The notes: a model not told the origin generated them from the letters alone. Positions 16,114 to 25,162 are shown, counted from the stretch's first letter. The stretch: 41,468 nucleotides of DNA from Roseomonas sp. KE2513 (GCF_016107305.1 NZ_RCVR01000041.1:1-41468), one strand, 5' to 3'. A program made the numbers and translations.

Positions 16114-17535
16114 TCAGAGGTGCATCGGCCGCCCGTCCACCGCCAGCGCCGCTTCCCGCAGCGCCTCCGGCAGCGTTGGATGGGCGTGGGTGGTGCGTCC
16201 AATGTCCTCGGCCGAGGCGCCGAACGTCATCGCAAGGACCGCCTCGTGGATCAGGGTGCCGGCATCCGGGCCGATGATGTGCACCCCGAGCACCCGGTCC
16301 GTCGCCGCGTCCGCCAGCACCTTCACCATGCCATCGGTCGCCCTGCGCGAGCGGGCGCGGGCATTGGCCGAGAAGGGGAAGCGTCCGACGCGGTAGGCAA
16401 CGTCATCTTTCTTCAGCTCCTCCTCGGTCCGACCGACGCTCGCCACCTCGGGCCAGGTGTAGACCACGGCCGGGATCGTTCCGTAGTCCACATGCCCAGC
16501 CTGGCCGGCGAGGATCTCGGCCAGCGCGATCCCCTCCTCCTCGGCCTTGTGCGCCAGCATCGGCCCGGCGATCACGTCGCCGATGGCGTAGACGCCCGGC
16601 ACGCTGGTCTGGAACCGCGCGTCCACCTTCACCCGCCTGCGCTCGTCCAGCGCCACGCCCAGCGCCTCCAGCCCGAGGCCCTCGGCGAACGCGCGCCGGC
16701 CGACCGCAACGAGCAGCACGTCGGCCGCCAGTTCCTCCGGTGCGCCGGCACCGTCGCCCTGCGCGGGCTGTACCGTGATTCGCACGTCATCGCCCGCACG
16801 GCGGGCGCCGAGCACCCGCGTGCCGAGACGGAAGCGGAAGCCCTGCTCCTCAAGGACGCGCTGCAGGGCCTCGGCGATCTCGGCATCCAGGCCGGGCGTG
16901 ATCCGGTCGAGATACTCCAGCACCGTCACCTCCGCGCCCAGCCGCCGCCAGACCGAGCCGAGCTCCAGGCCGATATAGCCGGCCCCAATGATGGCAAGCC
17001 GACGCGGTACCTCCGGCAGCGACAGCGCGCCGGTCGAGGAGACGATCCGCTTCTCGTCGACCTCGATGCCGGGCAGCGGCGTTGCGTCCGAGCCGGTGGC
17101 GATCACCACGCCGCGCGTCGCGGTCAGCGTGCGCGGCGCGCCGCCCTCCGTGGGCGTCACCACGACCCGATCCGGCGCCTCGATCCGGCCGGTGCCGCGA
17201 ACGCGGGTGATGCGGTGCTTGCGGAACAGGAAGTCGATGCCCTGGGCAAGGCCGCCGACCACGCGTTCCTTGTGCGCCATGATCCCGGCCAGATCGAACT
17301 CCACCTCCGGGACGCGGATGCCAAAGCCGGAGGCGCCGTGACGGATCAGACTATAGGTCTCGGTGGCGTCGAGCAGCGCCTTGGACGGGATGCAGCCCAC
17401 ATTCAGGCAGGTGCCGCCAAGTCGCTCGCCTCGCTCGATGCAGGCCACCCGCATGCCGAGCTGGGCGGCGCGGATCGCGGCGGGGTAGCCGCCGGGGCCG
17501 CCGCCCACGATAACGATGTCGAACGCGTCGCTCAT
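16114..17535 (-). CDS. lpdA: Dihydrolipoamide dehydrogenase (E3)
   Basis: 473 residues. FAD-binding VIVGGGPGGYPAA, the redox pair Cys43/Cys48 in GGTCLNVGCIPSK, the NAD-binding IIGAGYIGLELGSVW and the catalytic HAHPTLPE near the C-terminus are all intact. It oxidises dihydrolipoamide of 2-oxoacid dehydrogenases or of the glycine cleavage system. No E1 or E2 genes are nearby, so it is an accessory copy, possibly serving a thiol or redox-stress role alongside DsbE, CcmF and the peroxiredoxin. ATG 17535 opens the gene. Confidence 0.93.
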   Translation of the reverse strand: MSDAFDIVIVGGGPGGYPAAIRAAQLGMRVACIERGERLGGTCLNVGCIPSKALLDATETYSLIRHGASGFGIRVPEVEFDLAGIMAHKERVVGGLAQGIDFLFRKHRITRVRGTGRIEAPDRVVVTPTEGGAPRTLTATRGVVIATGSDATPLPGIEVDEKRIVSSTGALSLPEVPRRLAIIGAGYIGLELGSVWRRLGAEVTVLEYLDRITPGLDAEIAEALQRVLEEQGFRFRLGTRVLGARRAGDDVRITVQPAQGDGAGAPEELAADVLLVAVGRRAFAEGLGLEALGVALDERRRVKVDARFQTSVPGVYAIGDVIAGPMLAHKAEEEGIALAEILAGQAGHVDYGTIPAVVYTWPEVASVGRTEEELKKDDVAYRVGRFPFSANARARSRRATDGMVKVLADAATDRVLGVHIIGPDAGTLIHEAVLAMTFGASAEDIGRTTHAHPTLPEALREAALAVDGRPMHL

Positions 17536-17753
17536 GGCGGGCTGCCCTCCTTGCGGGCCGTCCCCGGCCGGGGGACGGTTACGGATCCAGGTGGTTCAGA
17601 AGCTGCGGCTGGCGAGGGCGGCGGAGGACGCCGGGCAGCCTGTGCCAAAGGTCCGCGCGCTGCCGACTGGGACCATCGCAGGTCCACGGCCGTCCACCTT
17701 GCGGCACTCGGCGGTTCGCCTGTAAGCCAGGGGTCGTACCCGAACGGAGGGAC

Positions 17754-18725
17754 GTGTTGGTCCAGCAGGCCCGGGATTCGCTCGAAGCCCGCCAAGTGCC
17801 GATCTACTTTGGCGCGGTTGCGGTCGCTACGGCTCTGGCCCAGGCCTTTCCGGGGACGGCGGCGCTCGAGGCAGCGATCATCCCGGCGCTCGCCGCCATG
17901 CTTTTCGTCACCTTCCTCCAGGTGCCGCTCGGCGATCTCGGGCTCGCCTTCGCGCGGTGGCGCTTCATGGCGACGCTGCTGACCGCAAACTTCCTTGCGA
18001 TTCCGCTCCTCGCCGCAGCCTTGGCGCAACTTCTGCCACCCGATCCGCTGATCCGGCTGGGCGCGCTGCTTGTGCTGCTCACGCCCTGTGTCGACTACGT
18101 CGTGACCTTCGCCCACCTCGGGCGCGCCGACGCCAAGCCGCTCCTGGCGGCGACGCCCGTGCTGCTTCTGCTCCAGATGGCGCTGCTCCCGGTCTATCTC
18201 GGCCTCCTGCTGAACGAGGACGCGGCCCGGCTGGTGCGGGTCGGCCCCTTCGTCCACGCCTTCCTGTGGCTCATCGCCGCGCCGCTCGCGCTCGCCGGCC
18301 TCGTGCAGTTGTGGGCGGGCCGCGCCGCGGGCGGGGCGAGGGCAGCGTCCGTTCTGGGCGTGCTTCCGGTGCCGGCCACGGCGATCGTGCTCTTCACGGT
18401 CGTGGCCTCCGTCGTGCCGCGCCTCGGCCGGGCGCTCGACGCTGTACTCACGGTCGTCCCGGTCTACGTGCTTTTTGCGCTGCTCGCGCCGTTGGTCGGG
18501 TGGGGCGTGGCGCGGCTGTTCGGGCTGCGCGCGGGCGAGGCGCGCGCCGTTGCCTTCAGCGCCGCGACGCGCAACTCGCTGGTCGTGCTCCCCCTGGCGC
18601 TCTCGGTTCCCGGCGCCCTGCCCGTGCTGCCGGCGATCATCGTGGCGCAGACACTGGTCGAGCTGATCGGCGAACTCGTCTACATCCGCGCCATGCCTCG
18701 GCTGGGACAGACTGCGCCGGCCTAG
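17754..18725 (+). CDS. Bile-acid:sodium symporter / ACR3-like arsenic-resistance transporter
   Basis: 323 residues with about ten hydrophobic helices. The stretch LLTPCVDYVVTFAHLGRAD carries the helix-4 cysteine (Cys112) that arsenite-exporting ACR3 proteins need, and a Glu occurs in the ninth-helix region (VELIGELVY). This fits the arsenic-resistance branch of the BART superfamily, although the exact substrate is unproven. The start is GTG 17754 or TTG 17757, both behind GGAGG (17746-17750); the TTG has better spacing. No arsC or arsH lies beside it, and it is divergent from lpdA. Confidence 0.75.
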   Translation: MLVQQARDSLEARQVPIYFGAVAVATALAQAFPGTAALEAAIIPALAAMLFVTFLQVPLGDLGLAFARWRFMATLLTANFLAIPLLAAALAQLLPPDPLIRLGALLVLLTPCVDYVVTFAHLGRADAKPLLAATPVLLLLQMALLPVYLGLLLNEDAARLVRVGPFVHAFLWLIAAPLALAGLVQLWAGRAAGGARAASVLGVLPVPATAIVLFTVVASVVPRLGRALDAVLTVVPVYVLFALLAPLVGWGVARLFGLRAGEARAVAFSAATRNSLVVLPLALSVPGALPVLPAIIVAQTLVELIGELVYIRAMPRLGQTAPA

Positions 18726-18781
18726 CCTCAATCCTTTGCCGCTGAGCCGCTTCAGCGAACCGGGGGGACAGTGCAGGGGGA

Positions 18782-19339
18782 TCACGCGTGACGCCGCAGC
18801 AGGGGCAGCAGGTCGCGGCGCAGGACCTCCTCCGTGATGGCGCCGACCTGGCGCCATCTAATGGTGCCGCCGCGGTCGACCAGGAAGGTCTCGGGCAGGC
18901 CGTAGACGCCCCACTCGATGCCGAGGCGCCCCGTCTCGTCGCGGCCAAGCCGCGCGAACGGGTTGCCGTTGCGCCGCAGGAAGCCGAGCGCGTCGGACGG
19001 CGTGTCCTTGTGGTTGACGCCGAATATCGGCACGCCCTCGCCGGCGAGCCGCGTGAGCTGCGGGTGCTCGACCAGGCAGGGCACGCACCAGGAGGCCCAG
19101 AAATTCACCAGCACGGGTCGGTCCGGCGTGCGCAGGTCGGCCGAGGAGAAGGGCGGCACGCCCCCGCCCTCCAGCGGCGGCAGCGCGGCGAACTCGGGCA
19201 CCGGGCGCCCGATCAGGGCCGAAGGCACGCCGCGCGGGTCGTAATCGCCCGTCCGCAGGCCCTGCAGCATGGCGTAGAAGCCCCCGCCCGCGGCGGCCGC
19301 GAGCCCGAGCGGGACATAGAGCAGGATGCGGCGGCGCAC
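18782..19339 (-). CDS. ccmG: Thiol:disulfide interchange protein DsbE/CcmG
   Basis: 185 residues. An N-terminal signal anchor (ILLYVPLGLAAAAGGGFYAML) leads to a thioredoxin fold with WASWCVPCLVEHPQL as the active CxxC, followed by the GVNHKDTPSDALGFL insertion and YGLPETFLVD cis-Pro loop typical of CcmG. It keeps apocytochrome c cysteines reduced in the periplasm. The start is GTG 19339, eight bases after the ccmF stop, so the pair is co-transcribed. No ccmABCDE or ccmH genes are in the window, so this may be a partial extra set. Confidence 0.9.
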   Translation of the reverse strand: MRRRILLYVPLGLAAAAGGGFYAMLQGLRTGDYDPRGVPSALIGRPVPEFAALPPLEGGGVPPFSSADLRTPDRPVLVNFWASWCVPCLVEHPQLTRLAGEGVPIFGVNHKDTPSDALGFLRRNGNPFARLGRDETGRLGIEWGVYGLPETFLVDRGGTIRWRQVGAITEEVLRRDLLPLLRRHA

Positions 19340-19347
19340 GGCGAACG

Positions 19348-21327
19348 TTATCCGACGGGAACGTGGTCGACCGCCGGCGATGCGGCGGCCTTCGGTGTCG
19401 GCGCGGCCACGCGCACGCGGCGGTCGGAGAGCGACAGGGCGCCGCCGAGCGCCATGATTGCAGCCCCAAGCCAGATCCAGGGCGCCAGCGGGTTGTGGTG
19501 CAGGCGGAGCACGGCGGCGCCATCGCGCTCCTCGCCGAGCACCGCGTAGAGGTCGGCCGACAAGGTAGCGTGGATCGCCGCCTCGGTCGTATTCTGTCGG
19601 CCGGCGGGGTAGAAGCGGCGTTGCGGCTCCAGCACCGTTACGGTGACACCGTCGCGCCGGATCGTCACCTGTGCTTCGCGTGCAGACCAATTCGGGCCGG
19701 CGACGTCGCGCACACCCTCGAGCTGCCATTCGTAACCAGCAAGGCGATGCGCTTTTCCAGGGCGGAGGGACACCAGCGTGTCGGTGGCAAGGCCCATACC
19801 CGCAATGCCTGCGATGGTCACGCCCATGCCGGCATGGGCGGTGGCCGCACCCCATGCGGCGCGCGGCAGCCCGCGGGCACGGTTCCAGGCCTGGCCGGGG
19901 CGGCGAAAGAGCCCGGTGCGATCGACGAGGTCGGCCGCTGCACCGGCCACCAGCCACACCGCCGCGGTGAAGCCGATAGCGGGCCAGACCTTCTCGCCTG
20001 CGAGGGCGACGCAGAGGAAGAGCGCGCCGGCTGCAAGCAGCGCGGCCCACCAGAGGCGCTGCAGGACACCACGGAGGTCCGCGCGCTTCCAGGGGAGCAT
20101 CGGCCCAACTGCCATGGCGATCACCAGCGGAATGGCGAGCGGCGCAATCGTCGTGTTGAAGAAGGGAGGACCAACCGAAATCTTTGTGCCCATCAGCAGG
20201 TCCGCGAACATCGGGTAGAGCGTGCCGACCAGCACCACCGCCGCGATCGTGCAGAGCAGCAGGTTGTTCAGCACCAGCGAGCCCTCGCGCGAGATGACCG
20301 CGAAGAGGCCGGTCGGCGCCAGGGCCCCCGCCCGCCAAGCGAAGAGCGCGAAGGCGCCCCCAATATAGACCATCAGCAGGCCGAGGATGAACACCCCCCG
20401 CTCCGGGTCGTTGGCGAAGGCGTGCACCGAATTCAGCACGCCAGAGCGCACCAGGAAGGTGCCGAGCAGGGAGAGCGCGAAGGCGAGGATCGCCAGCAGC
20501 ACGGTCCAGATCTTCAGCGCCTCCCGCTTCTCCACCACGATCGCGGAATGCAACAACGCCGTGCCCGCTAGCCAGGGCAGGAAGGAGGCGTTCTCCACGG
20601 GGTCCCAGAACCAGTAGCCGCCCCAGCCGAGCTCGTAATAGGCCCACCACGATCCCAACGCGATTCCGAGCGTCAGGAATGACCACGAGGCCAATGCCCA
20701 GGGTCGCACCCAGCGCCCCCAGGCAGCATCGACCCGCCCCTCGATGAGAGCGGCGATGGCGAAAGCGAAGGTCACGGCCGTGCCAACATAGCCAAGGTAG
20801 AGAAGAGGCGGGTGGAAGGCGAGACCGGGGTCTTGCAGCAACGGATTGAGACCTTGCCCATCCAGGGGCGGCGGCCAGATGCGGCGGAAAGGGTTTGAGG
20901 TCAACAGAATGAAGGCGTGGAAGCCCACCGCGACCAGCCCCAGCACGCCGATCACGCGCGCCTGTAAGGCGGTCGGCAGCCCGCGCCCGAACCCTGCCAC
21001 GGCAGCCCCGCAGAGCGCCAGAATCAGCACCCAGAGCACCATGGAACCCTCATGGTTCCCCCAGGTGCCCGTCAGCTTGTAGAGTAGCGGCTTGGCAGAA
21101 TGACTGTTCTGCATGACGGCCATTACTGTCGTGTCGCTGACGACGAAGCTCCACATGAGCGCACCAAATCCTGCCAATACGGCAAGCAACTGCCCGTAGG
21201 CGAGCGGGAGGCCTGCCGCCATCAGTCGCGGATCACGGCACCCGGCGCCCAGGATCGGCAGCGTACCCTGTGCGAGGGCAAGCGCGAGGGCGAGGGCGAG
21301 GGCGAAGTGGCCGAGTTCGGGAATCAT
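19348..21327 (-). CDS. ccmF: Cytochrome c-type biogenesis protein CcmF
   Basis: 659 residues, full length. About fourteen membrane helices and the tryptophan-rich haem-handling motif WGGYWFWDPVENASFLPWL are visible, with the periplasmic histidines flanking it. The N-terminal block TGTWGNHEGSMVLWVL is also typical. CcmF is the core of the haem lyase that attaches haem to apocytochrome c in System I. It is followed by dsbE/ccmG, and the other ccm genes are absent here. Confidence 0.95.
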   Translation of the reverse strand: MIPELGHFALALALALALAQGTLPILGAGCRDPRLMAAGLPLAYGQLLAVLAGFGALMWSFVVSDTTVMAVMQNSHSAKPLLYKLTGTWGNHEGSMVLWVLILALCGAAVAGFGRGLPTALQARVIGVLGLVAVGFHAFILLTSNPFRRIWPPPLDGQGLNPLLQDPGLAFHPPLLYLGYVGTAVTFAFAIAALIEGRVDAAWGRWVRPWALASWSFLTLGIALGSWWAYYELGWGGYWFWDPVENASFLPWLAGTALLHSAIVVEKREALKIWTVLLAILAFALSLLGTFLVRSGVLNSVHAFANDPERGVFILGLLMVYIGGAFALFAWRAGALAPTGLFAVISREGSLVLNNLLLCTIAAVVLVGTLYPMFADLLMGTKISVGPPFFNTTIAPLAIPLVIAMAVGPMLPWKRADLRGVLQRLWWAALLAAGALFLCVALAGEKVWPAIGFTAAVWLVAGAAADLVDRTGLFRRPGQAWNRARGLPRAAWGAATAHAGMGVTIAGIAGMGLATDTLVSLRPGKAHRLAGYEWQLEGVRDVAGPNWSAREAQVTIRRDGVTVTVLEPQRRFYPAGRQNTTEAAIHATLSADLYAVLGEERDGAAVLRLHHNPLAPWIWLGAAIMALGGALSLSDRRVRVAAPTPKAAASPAVDHVPVG

Positions 21328-21403
21328 AACGTCGTCTCCCCTAGAGGCGAGGATGCGTCATCCCGCCACATCCGTTCAGCACCCAGCGCCGTCACAGCCA
21401 AGC

Positions 21404-21720
21404 CTACCGATGGGCCGCCCGCCCGCGCCGCTCCAGGAACGCAAGGCCGAGCATTGCGAGTGCGAGGGGGACCGAGACCGCCTGGCCGAGACGCGCGAAC
21501 GGCATCGGCGCGCCGGCCGCAAGCAGGTCCGCCGCGAGCCGCCAGCCATTGGCGTCGAAGACTCGGAGATCCCGGTCTGCGCTGCGCGCGCGAGTGCCAG
21601 CCCCGAAACGGCGATTAGCAGCACTGGCAGCGCGGCGAGCCGGGGGAGCGGGCCGCGACTCGCCGCGTGGCGCAGCACTGCCGCTCCTAGCAGGCCCGCA
21701 ATGTCCATCCGCGGCGTCAT
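21404..21720 (-). pseudogene. Small membrane protein, frameshifted
   Basis: MTPRMDIAGLLGAAVLRHA and a hydrophobic helix LAALPVLLIAVSGLALARA read from 21720. Near 21560 the sensible reading moves to another frame: DRDLRVFDANGWRLAADLL, then a second helix and a basic end (LERRGRAAHR). Together this is a ~105-residue two-helix protein with a one-base shift. Its place before ccmF suggests a link to cytochrome maturation, but I cannot name it. Confidence 0.45.
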
Positions 21721-21759
21721 GGCGAACCGCCGTGGAGACCAGCGCCCGGGCTCGCCGGC

Positions 21760-22665
21760 TCACTTTCCACCAAGAGGGCGCTCCACGGTCGCCAAGCAAA
21801 AGCGGTTCAGCGGAAGCTTGAGATAGGAGGTGCCGTTCGCTTCGGGCTCCGGCAGGCGGCCATTGCGGAGGTTGACCTGCAGCGCAGCGAGCATCAATCC
21901 AGGCAGAGGCAGCGTCCGGTCACGCTCCTCGCGAAGGCGCACGAACTCCTCCTCGCCAACGCCGTCGCGGAGGTGAATGTTGCGCGCCCGCTGCTCGGCC
22001 ACGGTCGCCTCCCAGCGTGCTGCGCGCCCGCCCGGGCGATAATCGTGGCCGGTGAAGAGGCGAGTCTCCGGCGGCAGCGCGAGAATTCGTTGGATGCTGC
22101 GGTACAACGCCCGCGCGTCACCACCGGGAAAATCGGCCCGCGCCGTGCCCGCGTCCGGCATGAACAGGGTGTCGTGGATGAAGGCGGCGTCCCCGACGTG
22201 GTAGGTGACGGAAGCCGCCGTGTGGCCCGGGGAGAAGATCACCTCGACCTCCAGCCCGCCGACCCGAAACCGATCACCCTCGGCGAACAGGCGGTCCCAG
22301 TGCCGGCGGCCTTCTGTTTGCAGATCTGGCAGGTGGTAGATGTCCGCCCAGATCCCCTGCACAGTAGCAATGCGCTCGCCAATGCCGGTCGGTGCGCCTA
22401 GGCGGTCGCCCAGATAGGCCACAGCGGACAGGTGGTCGGCGTGCGGATGGGTGTCGAGCACCCACTCCACGGTCAGGCACCGCGCCTGAACGTTATCAGC
22501 GATCTCGTCCGCAAGCCAGGTATCGGTAGTGCCGGAATCGCGGTCGAACCCGAGCACCGGATCAATAATGGCGCACCGCGCCGTCCCAGGGTCCGCGACG
22601 ATATAGGCAACGCTCCCGGTGCCCTCGTCGTAAAAGCCATCCACGATCGGTTTGCGTGGCGTCAT
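21760..22665 (-). CDS. Metallo-beta-lactamase-fold hydrolase, persulfide-dioxygenase-like
   Basis: 301 residues. The metal-binding motif DTHPHADHLSA, the later SPGHTAASVTYHVGD and the C-terminal FTGHDYRPGGR loop match the ETHE1/Blh branch. Those enzymes oxidise glutathione persulfide with a mononuclear iron. VADPGTARCAIIDPVLGFD is the usual first strand pair. ATG 22665 follows GAGGA. The spacing to uppP-B upstream is 20 bp in the same direction, so it may belong to that transcript. Sulfide detoxification would suit a metal and thiol stress island, but the substrate is inferred. Confidence 0.85.
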   Translation of the reverse strand: MTPRKPIVDGFYDEGTGSVAYIVADPGTARCAIIDPVLGFDRDSGTTDTWLADEIADNVQARCLTVEWVLDTHPHADHLSAVAYLGDRLGAPTGIGERIATVQGIWADIYHLPDLQTEGRRHWDRLFAEGDRFRVGGLEVEVIFSPGHTAASVTYHVGDAAFIHDTLFMPDAGTARADFPGGDARALYRSIQRILALPPETRLFTGHDYRPGGRAARWEATVAEQRARNIHLRDGVGEEEFVRLREERDRTLPLPGLMLAALQVNLRNGRLPEPEANGTSYLKLPLNRFCLATVERPLGGK

Positions 22666-22685
22666 CTCATTTCCTCTGTCGCTTG

Positions 22686-23513
22686 CTAGACCGGCGCGGT
22701 GATGGTGAGAACAGCCAGCATCACCGCGCCGAGCGCGATGCGGTACCAGGCGAAAGGCGCGAAGCCGTGGCGCCCGACAAAGGTGACGAGCCATCGGACG
22801 ACCACGATTGCCGTGGCGAACGCCGCGGCGAAGCCGACGGCAATCAGCGCGCTCCCCTCGCCATCAAGGGCCGCGCGGTTCTTGTAAAGGTCGAAGACCG
22901 TAGCTCCGAGCATCGTTGGGATTGCCAGGAAGAAAGAAAACTCGGCGGCCGCCGGACGATCCACCCGCAGCAGCATCGCGCCGAGGATTGTGGCGCCGGA
23001 GCGCGATACGCCTGGGACCATCGCCAGCACCTGGAACGCACCGATCGCCAGAGCTGTCCGGAGTCCAATCGCGTCCGCCTCGTGCACCCGAGGCGGAGGC
23101 CGCGCCCGCTCCACCACCAGGATAGCGACGCCGCCAGCGATGAGCGCCGCGGAGACGATCCAAGGCGAGAAGAGCACACTCTTAATAGTCTCGTGCGCCA
23201 GGGCTCCGACCACGGCTGCCGGTAGGAAGGCTAGCGCTACCGCGGCCGCGAACCGCTGCGCCGCCGGGTCGCGCGGCAGGCCGGCAGCGGTGCCGAGCAG
23301 CCGTGCCCGGTACACCCAACACACCGCGAGGATGGCACCAAGCTGAATGGCGATCTCGAAGACCCGGCCGCGTGGCCCGCTGAAGCCTAACAAGTCCACC
23401 AGCAAGATCAGGTGACCCGTTGAGGAGACCGGCAGGAACTCGGTTACACCCTCGACGACGCCTAGCAATGCGGCGAGCGCCCAGTCGGTCCCAATCACCA
23501 CGGCGCCAGTCAT
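22686..23513 (-). CDS. uppP: Undecaprenyl-diphosphatase UppP (copy B, intact)
   Basis: 275 residues with about eight membrane helices. Both catalytic blocks are intact: EGVTEFLPVSSTGHL near the N-terminus and PGVSRSGAT in the middle. The enzyme dephosphorylates C55-PP to recycle the cell-wall lipid carrier, and extra copies give bacitracin tolerance. ATG 23513 overlaps the stop of the ATPase remnant by four bases, so the genes were coupled. It is a clear paralogue of the damaged copy at 3515-4336, in the same arsR-ATPase-uppP order but the opposite orientation. Confidence 0.95.
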   Translation of the reverse strand: MTGAVVIGTDWALAALLGVVEGVTEFLPVSSTGHLILLVDLLGFSGPRGRVFEIAIQLGAILAVCWVYRARLLGTAAGLPRDPAAQRFAAAVALAFLPAAVVGALAHETIKSVLFSPWIVSAALIAGGVAILVVERARPPPRVHEADAIGLRTALAIGAFQVLAMVPGVSRSGATILGAMLLRVDRPAAAEFSFFLAIPTMLGATVFDLYKNRAALDGEGSALIAVGFAAAFATAIVVVRWLVTFVGRHGFAPFAWYRIALGAVMLAVLTITAPV

Positions 23514-24147
23514 CCTTGAGTCGCGAGTACGGGCCGACCAGTGCCGGCCGGTGCCAGTGGCGCCATCGGCGGATGCGCGGCCGTCGTCTCGCCCCCACCC
23601 AGCAAGCGGAGCCCGTCTAACACGACGAGCAGCGGCGCTCCGACCTTGGCCGCGATGGCGCCTGAGAGGGAAGCGAGTCCGGCCGCCGTCAGTCTGGCAA
23701 AAAGCAGCTTCACTGCCACCAAAGAGCCGATGTCCTGCTGGATAATGCGCAGCGTCGCGCGCGAGCGCCGCACGAGCCAGGGCAGCTTGGCGATGTCGTC
23801 CGGCATCAGCGCGACGTCTGCTGTCTTAACCGCCGCGTCGCGACCGATCGCGCCCATGGCAATGCCGAGACTGGCACGCCCCTTGGCCGATGCGTCGTTG
23901 ACGGTGTCTCTTACCATTGCCACCGCGCTGTGCCTGCGCGCCGGGCGGCGCCTTCCACGTCTCTCGTTGGTGAAGCCGGCACGATGGCCATCAGGCCCTT
24001 GGCTGTGTCGAAGATCAGGCGGCCCTCGCCTCCGGCCACGGTTCTGACCTCGCGCTTCAAGGCCGCGACCTCGTTCTGGCCATGCAGGTTTTCAACCCGG
24101 AAGCACAGGGGTGCACCTGCTCGGCCGGCGCGTCGATCACCGCTCAT
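23510..24147 (-). pseudogene. Gutted heavy-metal P-type ATPase (copy B)
   Basis: Two surviving ends of a P1B ATPase. From 24147, MSGDRRAGRAGAPLCFRVE continues into one HMA-like unit without CxxC and stops at 23911. From 23923 the hinge and last helices follow: MVRDTVNDA, where functional pumps have MVGDGVNDA, then [18 protein letters not shown] and two membrane helices. The transmembrane core, DKTGT loop and nucleotide domain are deleted, and the essential GDGxND is mutated. The deletion endpoints differ from copy A, so the two losses were independent. Confidence 0.85.
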
Positions 24148-24493
24148 TACGTCCTTCCTTCTCGACCTCAGCCGCACTAACGAGGTCCCCGCCACAAGGC
24201 TCAGCGACGTGACCCACCATGTCGCGGATTACGCAGCGAACCCGATCGTCTGACGCGACGTAGAAGACCTGCTTGCCGCGCTTACGGGCGGTCAGAAAAC
24301 GCGCCGCTTTCAGCACGCGCAGGTGATGGCTGACGAGGGCGTGCGAGAGCCCGACCCGCTCGGCGACTTCGCCTACGCACCGCGGATCGCCGAGGCAGGC
24401 CAGGGCGATGCGCAACCGGTTCGGGTCGCCCAGCATGCGAAACACCTCGGCGAGCTCCTGCGCTTGCTCGTCGGTGAGTGACCGCTCGTCCAT
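24137..24493 (-). CDS. ArsR/SmtB-family metal-responsive repressor (copy B)
   Basis: 118 residues, close to copy A at 96-452 (shared FRMLGDPNRLRIA, LSHALVSHHLRVLKAARFL, ARKRGKQVFYVA). The carboxy end differs (EVEKEGRNER). ATG 24493 aligns with the chosen start of copy A. The stop overlaps the ATPase remnant start, as in copy A. It presumably once repressed the arsR-ATPase-uppP operon and still has a good promoter and operator upstream, so it probably controls uppP-B and perhaps genes further on. Confidence 0.92.
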   Translation of the reverse strand: MDERSLTDEQAQELAEVFRMLGDPNRLRIALACLGDPRCVGEVAERVGLSHALVSHHLRVLKAARFLTARKRGKQVFYVASDDRVRCVIRDMVGHVAEPCGGDLVSAAEVEKEGRNER

Positions 24494-24497
24494 CTAA

Positions 24498-24550
24498 TCT
24501 CAAATGGTCAAAGGAGTGTTTGTATAAACGGACTTCAGGAAGCGCGTCAA
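24498..24550 (-). promoter_or_regulatory. Promoter/operator of arsR copy B
   Basis: On the minus strand, TTGACG (24545-24550) and TATACA (24521-24526) are 18 bp apart. The -10 box runs into ACAAACACTCCTTTGAC and CATTTGAG, which match the copy A region (38-90) at most positions. Conservation between two inverted, diverged modules supports a real operator overlapping the -10 box. The remaining 24551-24716 shows nothing further. Confidence 0.65.
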
Positions 24551-24716
24551 GGCTGTCTGCCGTCTGCAATTGCAGCCGTTTCCTGGGCCCCTACCCAGAA
24601 ACCTGTTTAAGGTCCTCTTCATTGGACGCTCCTCGAAGGCTCTTTCACCGCTGTCCGGAGCAGCGTGACCGTAGGCGCCCGCCCGAGCCGGGCGGGCGGT
24701 CGGCTGATCGACGGGT

Positions 24717-25091
24717 TTAGAACCGCGCCTGGCCGCTGCGGCCCGCGGGGTTCTTGATCTGCAGCGTGATGGACGTGCCCCGGGCGACCGGGCTAGCCGC
24801 CGTGCCGCTCAGCGTGTTCTCCGCGCCGGGTGCAAGCTGGACGACTTGGCGGCCCTGCCCTGAGCCGACCAGGGCCGAGGCCGTGTAGCCTGAGGCCGCC
24901 ACGGGCTTTCCGGCCTCGTCGTAGAGGTGGATCGTGAGCGCGCGCTCAGCGGCCAGCAGCTCCGCCTGGACGCCCACCACGTCCTGCATCTTCCCGCCAT
25001 GCGGGCCCTGCTCGTTGTGGCTGTGCGTCTGCGCGACGGCGGCGGTGGAAAGCGAGGCGGCTGCGATAGCCGCAAGGAAAGCTCTACGCAC
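24717..25091 (-). CDS. Periplasmic His-containing protein of the czc operon
   Basis: 124 residues. A signal peptide ends at AVAQ (~residue 20), followed by THSHNEQGPHGGKM, a His-rich possible metal site, and a beta-rich domain (ALTIHLYDEAGKPVAASG, ITLQIKNPAGR). The start is GTG 25091 with GAGGA nine bases upstream. It is last in the czcCBA operon, 71 bp after czcA. Similar small proteins accompany Czc/Ncc-type pumps. A periplasmic metal-binding role is inferred. Confidence 0.6.
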   Translation of the reverse strand: MRRAFLAAIAAASLSTAAVAQTHSHNEQGPHGGKMQDVVGVQAELLAAERALTIHLYDEAGKPVAASGYTASALVGSGQGRQVVQLAPGAENTLSGTAASPVARGTSITLQIKNPAGRSGQARF

Positions 25092-25162
25092 TTTATAAAT
25101 TCCTCTTTGATGGAAGGTGGTTTCATCCGGTGGCTCCTGCTCGCGAGGAGCCACCGGTACGC

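Noticed and set aside
16081-17982. Long plus-strand open frame of 633 codons
   Set aside because: It is the antisense shadow of lpdA: the minus strand has all E3 motifs, while the plus reading is Arg/His/Pro-rich with no domain.
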